DNA from: Campylobacter sp.
Lineage (GTDB): Bacteria; Campylobacterota; Campylobacteria; Campylobacterales; Campylobacteraceae
Length of the DNA: 64,000 bases
Assembly: GCF_019423325.1 (NCBI RefSeq)
Contig: NZ_JAHZBQ010000003.1
Coordinates: forward strand, 248,001-312,000
Reading direction: 5' to 3'
The position numbers and the translations under genes are program-made. Within the stretch, counting starts at the first letter, position 1. The number at the start of each line of letters is the position of its first letter. Below are positions 17,157-26,281 of this stretch, piece after piece. The notes beneath the pieces were generated by a model. The model saw only the letters and a program-made list of their open reading frames with translations, was not told the DNA's origin and did not search any database.

Positions 17157-18599
17157 TTAAAGGAATTTTATCGCAAAAATTGCGGGTTTTGCGAGCTTTT
17201 TAAGGCTTCCTTTAAGCATTATCAAATTATCGGCGCCGGAGATTTTAAGAGTGGAATTTTCAAAGCTAAATTCTAAATTTTTCAGCGCATTTTCGCTTAG
17301 AAGGCGCGCGAGCTCCAGAATGTAGCTGAGCCAGGCAAGCTTGGCGGCATCGGGCAAAATCGCGCTCAAAGGCGCGAACGTAGCGCCCAGCTCGCGCTTG
17401 CCGTGCATCGAGATGATCGCGGCTATGAGCGCTTTTTCTTTGTGCGTCGTGCGGTAGTTCAGCCCGCCGAGCACCATATCCGCACTGGTTTCATGCTTGG
17501 CGTAAAAGCCGATCGCCCGCCCGATCTCGCAAAGCGATGCCGCGGTCTGAAGAATTTTAATATATTTTTCATTCAAGCCGTGTAGCGGCGATAGCGTGCA
17601 AAACAGCGCCTTTGCGAACTTCGGGGCCTCGCTAGGCTCGGAGGCAAAGCGATCTTTAAGGCTTCTTAGGCTCGGATTAAAGCCTCTAGGCAGGTTTGCG
17701 CCGCGCAAAATCGAGCTTAAAAACGCCCCCTCTCGCACTCCCACGCCGCTGGTGATGATCTTTTTCACCCCTAGGCGCCTTACGATCTTATCAAAGATGA
17801 TGGCGCCCTCTCTGATTGTGTCGTAGCGGTCTTTTTTGATCGGGAATTTTGCCAAATCAAGCGTCTTTGCGCTCATCAGCTTGGCAAAAAACGGTGCATA
17901 TTTTTCATAATCGTAGCTGAAATTATGCACGATCTTTAGCGGATGGTTTTGCAGGCTCATCACGGCGCCGGAAAGCGCTCGCGCAGAGCCACCCATTACG
18001 ATTAAATTTTGCGTGCGAAACTCGGCGCCGACCTGAGATATCGCGCTGTTTACGTATTTTTCTAGCCCCTTTGTGTCACCGCGGTCGAAAAACAGCTCCT
18101 TTAGCCGCACCGTGCCTAAATTTAAAGAAATTTTATTTTCTATCCTGCCGTTTTTGATGTAAGCAAGCTCGGTCGAGCCGCCGCCGATGTCCAGCGTAAC
18201 GCCCTCGGAAAAGTCGCTAAGCAAATTTTGCGCCGCATAGGCACCCAGATAGGCCTCCATCTGCCCGTCTATCTTGCGGATCGCAATGCCCGTTTGCTTG
18301 CGGACGAGATTTATAAACTCGGTCCCGTTCGGTGCATCGCGAAGCGCGGAGGTGCCGATACAAAGCACGCGTTTAGCCTTGTAATTGCATACGAGGGTTT
18401 TAAATTTTTTAAACGCCAGCAGGCATTTTTGCATCGCTTCGCTGGTTAAAATTCCGCCGTTTTCGTAAGCGCCCTCGCCTAGGCGGATCTTGATCTTGTG
18501 CTCTGCTAAGATAAAAAATCCGAGCCTACTCGTGCGCTCGAAAATCACGGCTCTGGCGGAATTTGAGCCCAGATCTATGACGGCGACGCGCTTGGGCAT
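17157..18599 (-). CDS. ppx: Ppx/GppA-family exopolyphosphatase / pppGpp phosphatase
   Basis: 480 residues of the ASKHA phosphatase family. Phosphate-binding motifs are VAVIDLGSNSARAVIF at the start and VTLDIGGGSTELAYIKNG near residue 135; ITSGVGVREGAFL follows, then an HD-like helical C-terminal region (YRTTHKEKALIAAIISMHGKRE). The enzyme removes phosphate from polyphosphate or from pppGpp; which one is not readable. Its start abuts the stop of the ferredoxin gene upstream, and the pair ppx-fdxB followed by a CosR-type regulator matches the order in C. jejuni. Confidence 0.9.
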   Translation of the reverse strand: MPKRVAVIDLGSNSARAVIFERTSRLGFFILAEHKIKIRLGEGAYENGGILTSEAMQKCLLAFKKFKTLVCNYKAKRVLCIGTSALRDAPNGTEFINLVRKQTGIAIRKIDGQMEAYLGAYAAQNLLSDFSEGVTLDIGGGSTELAYIKNGRIENKISLNLGTVRLKELFFDRGDTKGLEKYVNSAISQVGAEFRTQNLIVMGGSARALSGAVMSLQNHPLKIVHNFSYDYEKYAPFFAKLMSAKTLDLAKFPIKKDRYDTIREGAIIFDKIVRRLGVKKIITSGVGVREGAFLSSILRGANLPRGFNPSLRSLKDRFASEPSEAPKFAKALFCTLSPLHGLNEKYIKILQTAASLCEIGRAIGFYAKHETSADMVLGGLNYRTTHKEKALIAAIISMHGKRELGATFAPLSAILPDAAKLAWLSYILELARLLSENALKNLEFSFENSTLKISGADNLIMLKGSLKKLAKPAIFAIKFL

Positions 18600-18845
18600 T
18601 TAAATTTCCATATGGACGTGTTTGTATTTCAGCTCGTCTGCCGTCTCGATATTATCGGGATCGGTGATGATACACTCGACCGGGCAGACCACGATGCAAG
18701 CGGGCTCTGAATAATCATCTACGCACTCGCAGCATCGATCGGCATCTATGATGTATATCGGCTCATCCTCAAAAATAGCTTCATTAGGGCACTCCTCGCG
18801 GCACGCGTCGCAACTGATGCATTCTTTTGTAATCAACAATGACAT
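18600..18845 (-). CDS. fdxB: 2[4Fe-4S] ferredoxin
   Basis: 81 residues. Cluster motifs are CISCDACREEC and then CCECVDDYSEPACIVVC, in which an eight-residue insert separates CxxC from the next cysteine, as in Alvin-type ferredoxins. A basic/acidic tail follows. It abuts ppx/gppA and lies just after the histidine kinase, all on the minus strand. General electron carrier for low-potential oxidoreductases; the specific partner is unknown. Confidence 0.9.
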   Translation of the reverse strand: MSLLITKECISCDACREECPNEAIFEDEPIYIIDADRCCECVDDYSEPACIVVCPVECIITDPDNIETADELKYKHVHMEI

Positions 18846-18894
18846 ATAATTTTACCTTACGAAAAAATTTATGGCGTTTATACCATAAAAAGCT

Positions 18895-20202
18895 TCATTT
18901 TGTTTTAAAATAGCGGAATTTCGGGCTATTTCTTAAATTTTTTAGCGGAAGCTTGAAAATTGCGACGATTAGCAAGCGCGCTTCATCGTTTTTAAGATCT
19001 ACTTGCGCACCCATCGCTTGAGCAGCATTTTTGGCTAAGAATAGCCCGAGCCCGGCTCCCGGTTTGCCGCCGTAGCGTTTAAAAGGAGCAAAATAATCGA
19101 TCTCTTCGTTAAGCGGCTCGCCTTTGTTTGCGACCCGCACTATGAAATTTCCGTCCGAAATTTCGCTCTCGATCAGTACCTTTTCGCCGTCCGGAGAAAA
19201 TTTTATAGCGTTTTGGATAAAATTTTGAATCACGTGCATAAAGAGACTTTTCTGCACCGAAATTTCAAGCTGTTCGGGCTTAAGATCCATCGTCAAGTCC
19301 TTGCCCGCCGTACGCGCTAAAATTTTAAAGCCCACGCATAGCTCCCGTAGATACGCGATCATATCGGTCTGCTCGGGTGCCTCAAACTGCGCCCCCTCCT
19401 GCCGTCCAATCTCCAGAATGGAGCTGATCATCTTATTCATACTATCGATCGAATCGTTGTTATTTTTAAGCGCCTCGATATATTTCTCGCTCTCGCGCGG
19501 CTTAATTAGCGTGACTTCGTTTTTGGTTTTCATCACCGCCAGCGGAGTCTTAAGCTCGTGCGCGATGCCGATAAAAAGCTCTTTTTGATACAAAATGAAA
19601 GTTTCAATGCGCTCAAGTAGGCGGTTTATGCTGTTTGAAAGCGGGCTAAATTCGCTTGGAATTTCCGCTGCGTCGATCGGCTTTAGAAATTTTTCATCCA
19701 CCGAAGCGAGCCTTTGGCTGATCAGCTTAATCGGCATTAGTAGCATGCGCGAAAGAAACATCGCGTAAAACACCACCAAAAATATCATCGTCAAATTTAC
19801 CAAAATGATGTCGATGAGTATTTGATTTACGATGTTTGCATAGACGCTCACGTCTGCTTTGATGCTTAAAATTTTATCCTTGTCGTAGGGATAGTGCAGC
19901 TGTAAATAGCTCCTACCATCCTCGGAGCTTTCGATAAATTTAGGTTTATTGATACTTTCGTTTTCGATGATTTTGCTTTCGTATTCACCGGATGCGTCTT
20001 GTAAAAAAGATGAAATTTTCTCAGGCGGCACGGAGACCTCTACGATTTTTTGTGCTCTTTGGATTAAATTTTGAACGGGAGTTTCGAAGATGGTAATTCT
20101 CATATAATTATAGAGCATTACCGAAAAAATGACAATTAGCATCAACGAAGCGGATGCTAATTGTATTACAAAGCGGACTCTTAGGCTTTTTGTGGAAAGC
20201 AA
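18895..20202 (-). CDS. Membrane sensor histidine kinase linked to the CosR-like regulator
   Basis: 435 residues. Two membrane helices (about 12-34 and 131-155) bracket a periplasmic sensor of about 95 residues, followed by a HAMP-like linker. The phosphoacceptor H-box is HELKTPLAVMK, the ATP-binding N-box is FIQNAIKFSPDG, and the G-box is GAGLGLFLAKN. It overlaps the response-regulator gene upstream by 22 bases, so the two form a coupled pair. In C. jejuni the CosR regulator is described as an orphan without its own kinase, so a linked kinase is of interest. Confidence 0.9.
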   Translation of the reverse strand: MLSTKSLRVRFVIQLASASLMLIVIFSVMLYNYMRITIFETPVQNLIQRAQKIVEVSVPPEKISSFLQDASGEYESKIIENESINKPKFIESSEDGRSYLQLHYPYDKDKILSIKADVSVYANIVNQILIDIILVNLTMIFLVVFYAMFLSRMLLMPIKLISQRLASVDEKFLKPIDAAEIPSEFSPLSNSINRLLERIETFILYQKELFIGIAHELKTPLAVMKTKNEVTLIKPRESEKYIEALKNNNDSIDSMNKMISSILEIGRQEGAQFEAPEQTDMIAYLRELCVGFKILARTAGKDLTMDLKPEQLEISVQKSLFMHVIQNFIQNAIKFSPDGEKVLIESEISDGNFIVRVANKGEPLNEEIDYFAPFKRYGGKPGAGLGLFLAKNAAQAMGAQVDLKNDEARLLIVAIFKLPLKNLRNSPKFRYFKTK

Positions 20203-20852
20203 AATCTATATCCGCGTCTGCGAACGGTCTCGATCGTAGAGATATTTAGAGGCTTATCCATTTTCTGGCGGATTTGATTGATCGCGACTTCGATGACGTT
20301 TGGCGTAACGAGCTCAGGCTCCTCCCAGATGGCATCTAATAGCTGCTCTTTACTGACGATCTGATCGCTGTGGCGCGCCAAGTGAGTTAGCACCTCAAAC
20401 GGCTTGCCCTTAAGCTCGATCTCTTGACCTAGATATGTGATCTTTTCCTCATCCGGATCGATGATGAGATCGTCGATTTTGATGATATTTGAGCCGCCAA
20501 AGCGAAGTCTAGCCTCGAGGCGTGCTACTAAAACATCAAAGTCGAAAGGTTTTTTGATAAAATCGTCCGCGCCAGCGCGAAGCGCTTTGATCTCGCTTTC
20601 TTTATCGTCTTTTGCAGATAGCACGACGACAGAGGTGCGCGCGGATTTTTGCTTAACTAATGCGATGAGATCGATGCCGTTGCCGTCAGCTAGCATCCAA
20701 TCGGTTAGCACCAAATCATAATTTCTAATGCCGATATAATACTCTGCGTCCTTAAAGCTCTCGGAAGTATCCGTCTGATAGCCGAACTCCATCAAGCCCT
20801 CCGCTATCGTCTTGTTTAAAGTCACCTCGTCCTCGACTATTAAAATTCTCAT
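20181..20852 (-). CDS. cosR: OmpR-family response regulator, CosR/HP1043-like
   Basis: 223 residues: receiver domain then winged-helix DNA-binding domain. The C-terminal part (ELKGKPFEVLTHLARHSDQ, EEPELVTPNVIEVAINQIR and a RRRGYRFCFP end) matches the nearly invariant DNA-binding domain of campylobacterial CosR and H. pylori HP1043, as remembered. The receiver has the acidic pair E7/D8, the phosphoacceptor position D51 (LVLTDWML), S79 and K101, so phosphorylation looks possible. CosR controls oxidative-stress genes in C. jejuni. The call is strengthened by ppx-fdxB next door, as in C. jejuni. Confidence 0.75.
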   Translation of the reverse strand: MRILIVEDEVTLNKTIAEGLMEFGYQTDTSESFKDAEYYIGIRNYDLVLTDWMLADGNGIDLIALVKQKSARTSVVVLSAKDDKESEIKALRAGADDFIKKPFDFDVLVARLEARLRFGGSNIIKIDDLIIDPDEEKITYLGQEIELKGKPFEVLTHLARHSDQIVSKEQLLDAIWEEPELVTPNVIEVAINQIRQKMDKPLNISTIETVRRRGYRFCFPQKA

Positions 20853-20928
20853 TTAATTTCCTTGCCTTAAAATTTTGCGGCGATTTTAACATATTTTAAG
20901 CAAAATTTCAAGATTTTTTAAAGAAATT

Positions 20929-21246
20929 TTAAAATTTTATCTCTATTTCTGCGCCGACGCTCGCGTCTTGTAAAATTTCGGGCTTTAAAATTTTCATATA
21001 AAAATAATCCATCGATCGAAATTTTGAGTGAAACTCCTGCGCGAAGTATTTTAGCGCGTCCTCTACGAGGCGAAATTTTTTCTCGCGGAATTCTGCTTTG
21101 ATATATTCGCAAACCCGCGCATAGTCGATAAATTCCTCCGCTCCGAACTTCGCCCACACCCAGACGCGCTGCTCGCGCTTGCGCTCAAAATCCAGCGTCC
21201 CGATTATCGTGCCAAATTCCAGCTTTTCGATTAAAATTTTAATCAT
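20929..21246 (-). CDS. folB: Dihydroneopterin aldolase-like protein
   Basis: 105 residues, the size of a single FolB domain. It begins with IEKLEFGTIIGTLDFERKREQRV, the family's substrate-pocket region, followed by FIDYARVCEYI and an acidic/Phe-rich middle (RLVEDALKYFAQEF). FolB makes 6-hydroxymethyl-dihydropterin in folate synthesis. The start overlaps the plsY stop by four bases; plsY-folB adjacency recurs in campylobacters. Confidence 0.82.
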   Translation of the reverse strand: MIKILIEKLEFGTIIGTLDFERKREQRVWVWAKFGAEEFIDYARVCEYIKAEFREKKFRLVEDALKYFAQEFHSKFRSMDYFYMKILKPEILQDASVGAEIEIKF

Positions 21247-21986
21247 ACTACGCGCTTTTCCTCGCCCTTAAGCAGCCTAGCGATATTCGGCGCGTGTTTG
21301 TAAAATACGATGAAAACTATCAGAAAGATCGGCGCATGAGTGTTGATCGCTGGCATCTGCGGATGGATCACGTAGCTTGCTACGACTAGCGCAAGCGCCG
21401 CTGCAAGCGAGGCTACGGATGAAATTTTAACCGTCTTGCCGACTACAAACCAAACTGCAAGCGCGATTATGATCTCGATAGGGATAAAGCAAGCAAGCAC
21501 GCCGGCTCCCGTCGCAATGCCCTTGCCGCCGTTAAATTTCAGATACGGGCTAAAACAATGCCCAAGCACTGCAAAGACAGCCATGCTCCATAGCACATTT
21601 TCATCAAAGCCCAAAGCCCGCGCGATCAGTATCGGCAGGACGCCCTTTAGCGCGTCGCAGGCGACGGTGAGGATCGCGAGCTTTTTTGCTTTTTGCGGAT
21701 CGCGAGTTTTTAAGACGCGAAGGACGTTGGTGGCGCCTATGGAGCCGCTGCCTTCGCTTTTGATATCCACGCCACCGAGGTATCTGCCGATCAAAAGCCC
21801 AAAGGGGATCGCAGCGATCAGATACGCAGCAAAGTAGCACCAAAAATTCGGCGCCGTAAATGTCCTATATAAAATTCCAAGAATTCCGCTTCCTAGAATT
21901 CCATGCTCATCTCCTAGAAAATATTTTGAGCTAGGATCGCAGAGAGCGGCGTATATGATATTTAAAATTTCACTAAGTTTATCCAT
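21243..21986 (-). CDS. plsY: Acyl-phosphate:glycerol-3-phosphate acyltransferase
   Basis: 247 residues. Family motifs are AAIPFGLLIGRYLGGVDIK with GSGSIGATNVLR, then GHCFSPYLKFNGGKGIATGAG, and a third near GKTVKISS. It uses acyl-phosphate (made by PlsX, encoded at 27.3 kb) to acylate glycerol-3-phosphate at the inner membrane. Usual PlsY proteins are about 200 residues and begin near the first AxxIPFG helix; here about 45 extra residues precede it. The chosen ATG has a good RBS (GGGAGA, six bases away), so the extension seems genuine. Confidence 0.92.
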   Translation of the reverse strand: MDKLSEILNIIYAALCDPSSKYFLGDEHGILGSGILGILYRTFTAPNFWCYFAAYLIAAIPFGLLIGRYLGGVDIKSEGSGSIGATNVLRVLKTRDPQKAKKLAILTVACDALKGVLPILIARALGFDENVLWSMAVFAVLGHCFSPYLKFNGGKGIATGAGVLACFIPIEIIIALAVWFVVGKTVKISSVASLAAALALVVASYVIHPQMPAINTHAPIFLIVFIVFYKHAPNIARLLKGEEKRVV

Positions 21987-21998
21987 AAAATTCTCCCT

Positions 21999-24290
21999 TT
22001 AGCTCTTCCAAAGTAGCGAAATTTTCTCGTCGTAGATGTCGGTTTTCTTCGGCGAAATTTCTTTCGTTTCGAGTTTAATATTTTTTAGATCCAGGCTCTG
22101 TTTTAGCGCGTCCACTTCAGCTTCAAATTTCTGCGTAAGCACCTCCAGCTCCTCTTGTAGCGCGCTTAGGCTATTTTCGGCATTTTTGGCTTCGCTTCGT
22201 TCATTTAAAATTTTATGCGCGCTCTTGGCGCCGCTGATCGCTTTAGAGATATTGCTAGCGCTGCGCGAGCGGCCTAAAAACGCGCCTAAGATCGCTCCAC
22301 CTATGTTTAGCGCCGCATCCACCCCGCGACTTAGCACGTCGCCCTTTTCCTTCTCGTATTTTTCGCTAGCGCGCGAAATTTTATCCTCAAGGCGCGCTTT
22401 TTCCTTTTCAAATTTAGCCGCGATTTCATCGGTTTTGGCCTCTAAAATTTCGTTTGCCTTATCGCCTAGGCGCACGAAAAACTCCTCCTTGCTCTCGCCC
22501 GGTTTTGAGAGCAGATCAAGCGCGCTAAAAAGTTCTAACTTTTCGTTGCGGTAGAGCCACTCCTTAAAGTTTTTAAGCTGAGCGTTTAAATTTTTTGCTC
22601 CCGCGATGAAGCTAGGAAGCGCGCCGTAGAGCGAGCCCGCCTGCTCCTGTCCACTTAAATTTGCAACTTCTCGCGTGCTCGCCTCGCTCCAATCTATTTC
22701 GCTTACGTCCGAAAGCGAAAGCAAAAAGGAGTGCTGCTGCGTAAAATCGACTCCTTTGTCGCAAAATCGCATCTTTGCGCTTGCATAAAGATACGGGCTT
22801 AGCTCAAGGCTCGCGCCATAGCTGTAAAGCTGCGAAATTTCAGCAGAAACTACGGGTTTGGCGGCGCCGGCGGATTTGACGCCTTGCGCGGCGCCCGACA
22901 CGGACGAAATTTCAGCCTTTTTATCCTTCATTAAATTTGAAATTTGCTCGTTGCTTAAAGGACCCTTTAGATAGCTTAGCGCAAAGCGCGTCTCGATCAC
23001 TCGCAGCACGTCCTCGTTGATGTTTTTTACCAAAAAATTTCGCTTTTTGAGGTTTGAAATTTTCTCCATCAGCACGCTTTTGTCGATCGGATTTGAGCCG
23101 ATGCCGCTTAGACCGCTGATGACGCGCTCTTTATCCTGCGCGGTCTGCAAGCGCCCGATAAACCACGTACCGATGTTGCTAAGCCCCTTATAATCGAGAT
23201 CGACCGGGTTTTGCGTCGATAGAACGCAACCAAGACCGAACGCGCGAGCCTGTTTTAGTAGCGTAAGCATCGGGGTTTTGCTCGGCGGATTGCCGTTTGG
23301 CGGAAAAAAGCCGTAAATTTCATCCATATAAAGTACTGCGCGTAGCGAGCTAGTGCCGCTGGTGGTGCGCATCCATTTGATCATCTCGCCCAAAAGCAGC
23401 GTGACAAAAAACATCCTTTCATCGTCGTTTAGATGCGCGATGGAAAATATATTCGCTCTCGCCCTGCCGTTTTCATCAAAGAGCATCTTGGCGATATTTA
23501 GCCGCTCGCCCTCGCACCAAAGCTTAAAACTCGGGCTTGCGATGAGCGCATTAATCTTCATCGCAAGCGCCATTCGCTTATCGCTCGGAAAGAAGGTATT
23601 AACGTCGAAAACGCCGATCTTATCGAAAGGCGGGTTGCCGATCTGCGCGATGAGATCCACCACGCTCACCCCCTCGCCTTTGTTAAAATGATAGGTCAGA
23701 ATTTGGCTGATTAGTAAAAATTCCGGCGAGCTGAGATTATCGCTGCCGATCCCTGCAAGGCTTAGCACGCTAATGGCGATGCCGCCGACGTAGTTGTTCA
23801 GATCCTCTTCGTTTAAGCCCTTCGGCGCTTCAAAGTCGCTTAGCAGGCTGATCCCAAGCCCTGCGCTTGATTTGGGCGTATAAATTCTAAAATCGGCGCT
23901 GTTTTTCAAAAGCTCCACCCGCGCCAGATCTTGATACGAGCCCTCGATCCCTTCGCGCCAGGTATTTGCGGTTTGCTCGGCGTACTCGCGCACGCTAAGA
24001 CCTTTGTTTTGCGCCTCAGCCTCATCGATATAAGGCTCAAAATCCTCAGCCCTCATCTGCGGGAAAGTAAGAGCTAAATTCGTTAGATCGCCCTTCGGAT
24101 CGATGATGATGGATGGGATATTATCGATCGCGGCTTCCTCTAGCAGCGTGATGCCAAGTCCAGTTTTACCGCTACCCGTCATTCCGATGATAAGCGCGTG
24201 GGTCGTCAGGTCCTTGTTTTTATAAAAAAACGGCTCACCGTTTTCAAGCCCCAGATAAAAAAGCTTTAAATTTTCTTGAAGCGTTTTCAT
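21999..24290 (-). CDS. HerA-like/DUF853-type P-loop ATPase with coiled-coil tail
   Basis: 763 residues. N-terminal half: Walker A GMTGSGKTGLG near residue 36, then SIIIDPKGDLTNLA (a HerA/FtsK-type second strand), Walker B-like RAVLYMDEIYGFFPP and sensor-like STQNPVDLDYKGLSNIGTW. C-terminal part from about 590 is charged and heptad-rich with a glycine-rich break (IGGAILGAFLGR). Related proteins are annotated as DUF853 or HerA-like helicases; the substrate, DNA or protein, is unknown. It sits 12 bases upstream of plsY. Confidence 0.82.
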   Translation of the reverse strand: MKTLQENLKLFYLGLENGEPFFYKNKDLTTHALIIGMTGSGKTGLGITLLEEAAIDNIPSIIIDPKGDLTNLALTFPQMRAEDFEPYIDEAEAQNKGLSVREYAEQTANTWREGIEGSYQDLARVELLKNSADFRIYTPKSSAGLGISLLSDFEAPKGLNEEDLNNYVGGIAISVLSLAGIGSDNLSSPEFLLISQILTYHFNKGEGVSVVDLIAQIGNPPFDKIGVFDVNTFFPSDKRMALAMKINALIASPSFKLWCEGERLNIAKMLFDENGRARANIFSIAHLNDDERMFFVTLLLGEMIKWMRTTSGTSSLRAVLYMDEIYGFFPPNGNPPSKTPMLTLLKQARAFGLGCVLSTQNPVDLDYKGLSNIGTWFIGRLQTAQDKERVISGLSGIGSNPIDKSVLMEKISNLKKRNFLVKNINEDVLRVIETRFALSYLKGPLSNEQISNLMKDKKAEISSVSGAAQGVKSAGAAKPVVSAEISQLYSYGASLELSPYLYASAKMRFCDKGVDFTQQHSFLLSLSDVSEIDWSEASTREVANLSGQEQAGSLYGALPSFIAGAKNLNAQLKNFKEWLYRNEKLELFSALDLLSKPGESKEEFFVRLGDKANEILEAKTDEIAAKFEKEKARLEDKISRASEKYEKEKGDVLSRGVDAALNIGGAILGAFLGRSRSASNISKAISGAKSAHKILNERSEAKNAENSLSALQEELEVLTQKFEAEVDALKQSLDLKNIKLETKEISPKKTDIYDEKISLLWKS

Positions 24291-24384
24291 TGCGTTCCTT
24301 AAATTTGCAATTTGTGCGGCATTATATCATTTAAATTTTTAAATTTAAATTTGCTAAAATGTGCGAAAAATCAAGGAATGGCAA

Positions 24385-25308
24385 GTGTTAAAAGAAAAAA
24401 TTAGAAATGGAAAAAGCGGAATTCTACTCTACGGCATCGTTCCGCCTAAAATCACGTCCTCTCAAGACGAGCTCGAGCGCCTAGGTACGGCGTGGTCGCA
24501 GCGCCTAGGCGAATGCGAATGCGACGGCATCGTCATCTACGATCTACAAGATGAAAGCGCGCGCACGAAAGATGAGCGGACCTTTCCTTTTGTGCATACG
24601 ATCGATCCTGCGCGCTATTACACGCAGTATCTACACACTGATAAAGAAGCGATCATCTACCGCGCAGTAGGCAAATACGATGAAGCGGAATTTTGCGAAA
24701 TTCTAAGGCATGCCGCAAGCAGGCTGGGCGTTTTCGTGGGGGCGAGCTCTAAAAACGAAGAATGCAAACTGCATCTAAGCCGCGCCTATGAGATCAAGCG
24801 ACTCGTGGCGCCGCATCTTTGCCTAGGCGGCATCTGCATTCCTGAACGCCATGAAAAGAGCCACGACGAGCACCTAAAAATCGCGGAGAAGACTGCGGAC
24901 GGGTGCGAATTTTTTATCACTCAGGCGGTTTATAATGTGCAAAATGCCAAAGATTTCATCGACGATTACGCCGCTTTGGAGTGCAAAAAGGTGCCGATAA
25001 TCTTTACTTTTACGCCGTGCGGTAGCCTAAAGACGCTTGAGTTTATGAAATGGCTTGGCATCTCGGTGCCAGATTTTCTGCAGCAGCGACTGCAAAGCAG
25101 CGTCGATATCTTGCAAAGTTCAACAGCACTGTGCGCAGAGATGTTTGATTTCATCTACAAATACGCCCTCGCAAAAGGGGTGAGCGTGGGCGCAAACGTC
25201 GAGAGTGTCAGCACCCGCCGCGTCGAAATCGAAGCCTCGCTCAGCTTACTAAAAGAGATCAGAAAAATTATCCTTAAGCACGAGAATTTGGGATTTTACG
25301 TTATTTAA
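24385..25308 (+). CDS. Methylenetetrahydrofolate reductase-family protein
   Basis: The GTG at 24385 is chosen over an upstream GTG at 24361 because AAGGAA (24373-24378) is correctly spaced from it; this gives 307 residues. MetF-like marks are YGIVPPK at the start, the DLQDESAR loop, CEFFITQAVYN (as FFITQ in MetF) and KVPIIFTFTPCGS. The family is a TIM barrel with FAD. It differs from typical MetF in length and several loops, so it may be a paralogue with another folate or one-carbon role. The gene is single, divergent from the HerA-like gene. Confidence 0.7.
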   Translation: MLKEKIRNGKSGILLYGIVPPKITSSQDELERLGTAWSQRLGECECDGIVIYDLQDESARTKDERTFPFVHTIDPARYYTQYLHTDKEAIIYRAVGKYDEAEFCEILRHAASRLGVFVGASSKNEECKLHLSRAYEIKRLVAPHLCLGGICIPERHEKSHDEHLKIAEKTADGCEFFITQAVYNVQNAKDFIDDYAALECKKVPIIFTFTPCGSLKTLEFMKWLGISVPDFLQQRLQSSVDILQSSTALCAEMFDFIYKYALAKGVSVGANVESVSTRRVEIEASLSLLKEIRKIILKHENLGFYVI

Positions 25309-26281
25309 AATTTTAAACCGGGCGCACGAACAAAACGCTAGATAGTCCAAGCTAGCGGAGGAATTTTAAATAATTTTAGATCGCTTTCTGAAAAATAAAT
25401 CGAAATTTTATCCGAATGGAATTTGAACTTAAAATTTATAAAAAATTGCCCCAATAATATGCTTTAATAACTGTCGTCCATAACTGCAAGATGATATTTC
25501 GTGCTAAAATTTTTAAATGCTTGCAATGGCATTGAGTTAGGCATATCATCAAACCTATAAATCGCTGTAGTTTTCGCACTAAAACTAAGTGCATTAACCG
25601 CCTTTAGTCTGCAGCCGACGCGACCGCACCTTCCGGCTTGCCGCTATCTACACAGGGATAATTTTAATATCCTATCCTTTTTTAGAGCATATTGTATAGC
25701 GGAGAGATGGGATAGCTGGAGGTTTTAACGAACCCAATATAGATACGACGCTCCTGCACTCATAACATAGCGTCCTTTATTGCTCCATTCGTAGTATTTG
25801 ATTTAAATTTACCAGCATTTATGCTAAATTTCAAATCTAAGGCAATTTGTTGCTTGCTGTTGTAAGCGTTTTGGTATTTGAATTTTATTCTACAGCCTAT
25901 ATGTAAGTCGCTAAAAAGATCCACCATACGCCGCCGTAAAAATACTTGCCGAGCTTCGCAGCTAATTACAAGCCGTTAATGTATAGAATCAGCTGAAATT
26001 AACACCCATTTAAGCTATTGCATATTTGATTTCTTTTATATTCTAAAAGCCCGCCACCAAAAAGCAGCAGACCTAAGACTAACGTCGTTTTACTATCTCA
26101 CGCAGAAGCCGATATGCAAACTGCGCAAAATTATAATATGCTTTCAATCGCAAACGCTTCATTTTAAAATTTTGAAACCTAACTCGGAATAAATATAAAT
26201 TTGAAATTAGTTTTATAAATAAGCTTGAAATTTTAACTCTTAAATATAGCGAAATTCAAAGATAATAAAATTTAAAAAGCG
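25309..26281. other. 973-base region without an intact gene
   Basis: No full-length gene is supported. The stretch contains at least two minus-strand coding-like remnants (see the pseudogene entry). Otherwise it is A+T-rich with many AAATTT words. Both flanking genes point into it, from left (MetF-like, plus) and right (fabH, minus), so it receives two transcript ends. Confidence 0.6.
25464..25925 (-). pseudogene. Decayed coding remnants, one resembling an outer-membrane beta-barrel C-terminus
   Basis: Read on the minus strand, 25925-25815 is open and encodes alternating beta-type residues (IKFKYQNAYNSKQQIALDL). About 25806-25725, in another frame, continues with YYEWSNKGRYVMSAGASYL and ends in YWVR-stop, the aromatic strand pattern of an outer-membrane barrel end. 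A second piece, about 25650-25464, is open for about 60 codons and ends with HLAVMDDSY-stop, with no start or RBS. Frame breaks and missing starts indicate dead genes. The parent families are not identified with certainty. Confidence 0.4.
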
